A stretch of DNA of 64,000 nt from Janthinobacterium sp. 17J80-10 (lineage in GTDB: Bacteria > Pseudomonadota > Gammaproteobacteria > Burkholderiales > Burkholderiaceae_D): positions 1,054,001-1,118,000 of the forward strand of contig NZ_CP035311.1 of assembly GCF_004114795.1 (NCBI RefSeq), in the 5' to 3' direction. The notes under the pieces were generated by a model. It was given only the letters and a program-made list of their open reading frames with translations. It made no database searches and had not been told where the DNA came from. A program made the position numbers and the translations under genes. Below, in pieces: positions 61,474-64,000 of this stretch; within the stretch, counting starts at the first letter, position 1; every line of letters starts with the position of its first letter.

Positions 61474-64000
<2,527 letters not shown>

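Overview
The window looks like a chromosomal segment of a betaproteobacterium in Burkholderiales, most likely Oxalobacteraceae (Herminiimonas, Janthinobacterium, Collimonas or Herbaspirillum type). This is inferred from gene order and protein style: a PilL/ChpA hybrid kinase, the yqgE-ruvX-pyrR-pyrB-pyrC'-plsC run, a pcm-rhodanese-tolC run, and leuS-lptE-holA next to proA-hemJ. The DNA is moderately GC-rich, densely coded and mostly housekeeping. I saw no phage, IS element, integrase or CRISPR array.

Layout. 1-3 kb: 3' part of a chemotaxis-like hybrid histidine kinase for type IV pili. 3-4.6 kb: CPD photolyase. 4.7-9.3 kb: yqgE-ruvX-pyrR-pyrB-pyrC'-plsC, in which the PyrC homologue lacks its metal-binding histidines. 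9.3-10.1 kb: apaH. 10.4-15.1 kb: envelope sugar genes (WbpM/CapD-like dehydratase, phosphomannomutase/phosphoglucomutase, Kdo transferase). 15.3-17 kb: GAF-GAF-GGDEF diguanylate cyclase. 17-37.5 kb: an efflux-rich stretch with an AcrAB-OprM-type pump and divergent AcrR-like repressor, a DUF2157/DUF4401/GDYXXLXY membrane trio, a second RND pump operon (TetR, adaptor, pump, PCMT, rhodanese, TolC) and a MacAB ABC exporter whose adaptor carries an extra LTXXQ-type helical insert. 37.5-42.2 kb: PHB-depolymerase-like esterase, small YkgJ cysteine-cluster protein, a translationally coupled membrane alpha/beta-hydrolase and cytochrome P450 pair, and a DUF1439 lipoprotein. 42.2-47.3 kb: uppP, recQ, an RlmN/Cfr-like radical SAM protein and a DEAD-box helicase. 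47.3-50.3 kb: ParB-like protein divergent from a DinB polymerase with a canonical LexA box between them, then trmB and tRNA-Gly(CCC). 50.3-56.7 kb: accessory envelope genes (small hydrolase, lipoprotein Cu/Zn SOD, YXWGXW/Ca-repeat protein, TonB receptor, Ser/Thr-rich lipoprotein, small lipoprotein). 56.8-64 kb: RlmL-like methyltransferase, hemJ, proA, holA, lptE and the 3' portion of leuS (its 5' end lies beyond the window).

Themes. Much of the window serves the cell envelope: LPS and polysaccharide precursors (waaA, wbpM-like gene, phosphohexomutase, uppP, lptE), three exporters and several lipoproteins. Regulation readable from DNA includes an AcrR-type operator, a TetR-type operator beside a perfect palindrome, a LexA box overlapping a -10 element, a palindrome centred on an extended -10 before the diguanylate cyclase, and several rho-independent terminators. 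I found no clearly new defence or mobile system. The least-described units are the hydrolase-P450 cassette, the LTXXQ-containing MacA, the Ser/Thr-rich lipoprotein and the DUF2157 trio.
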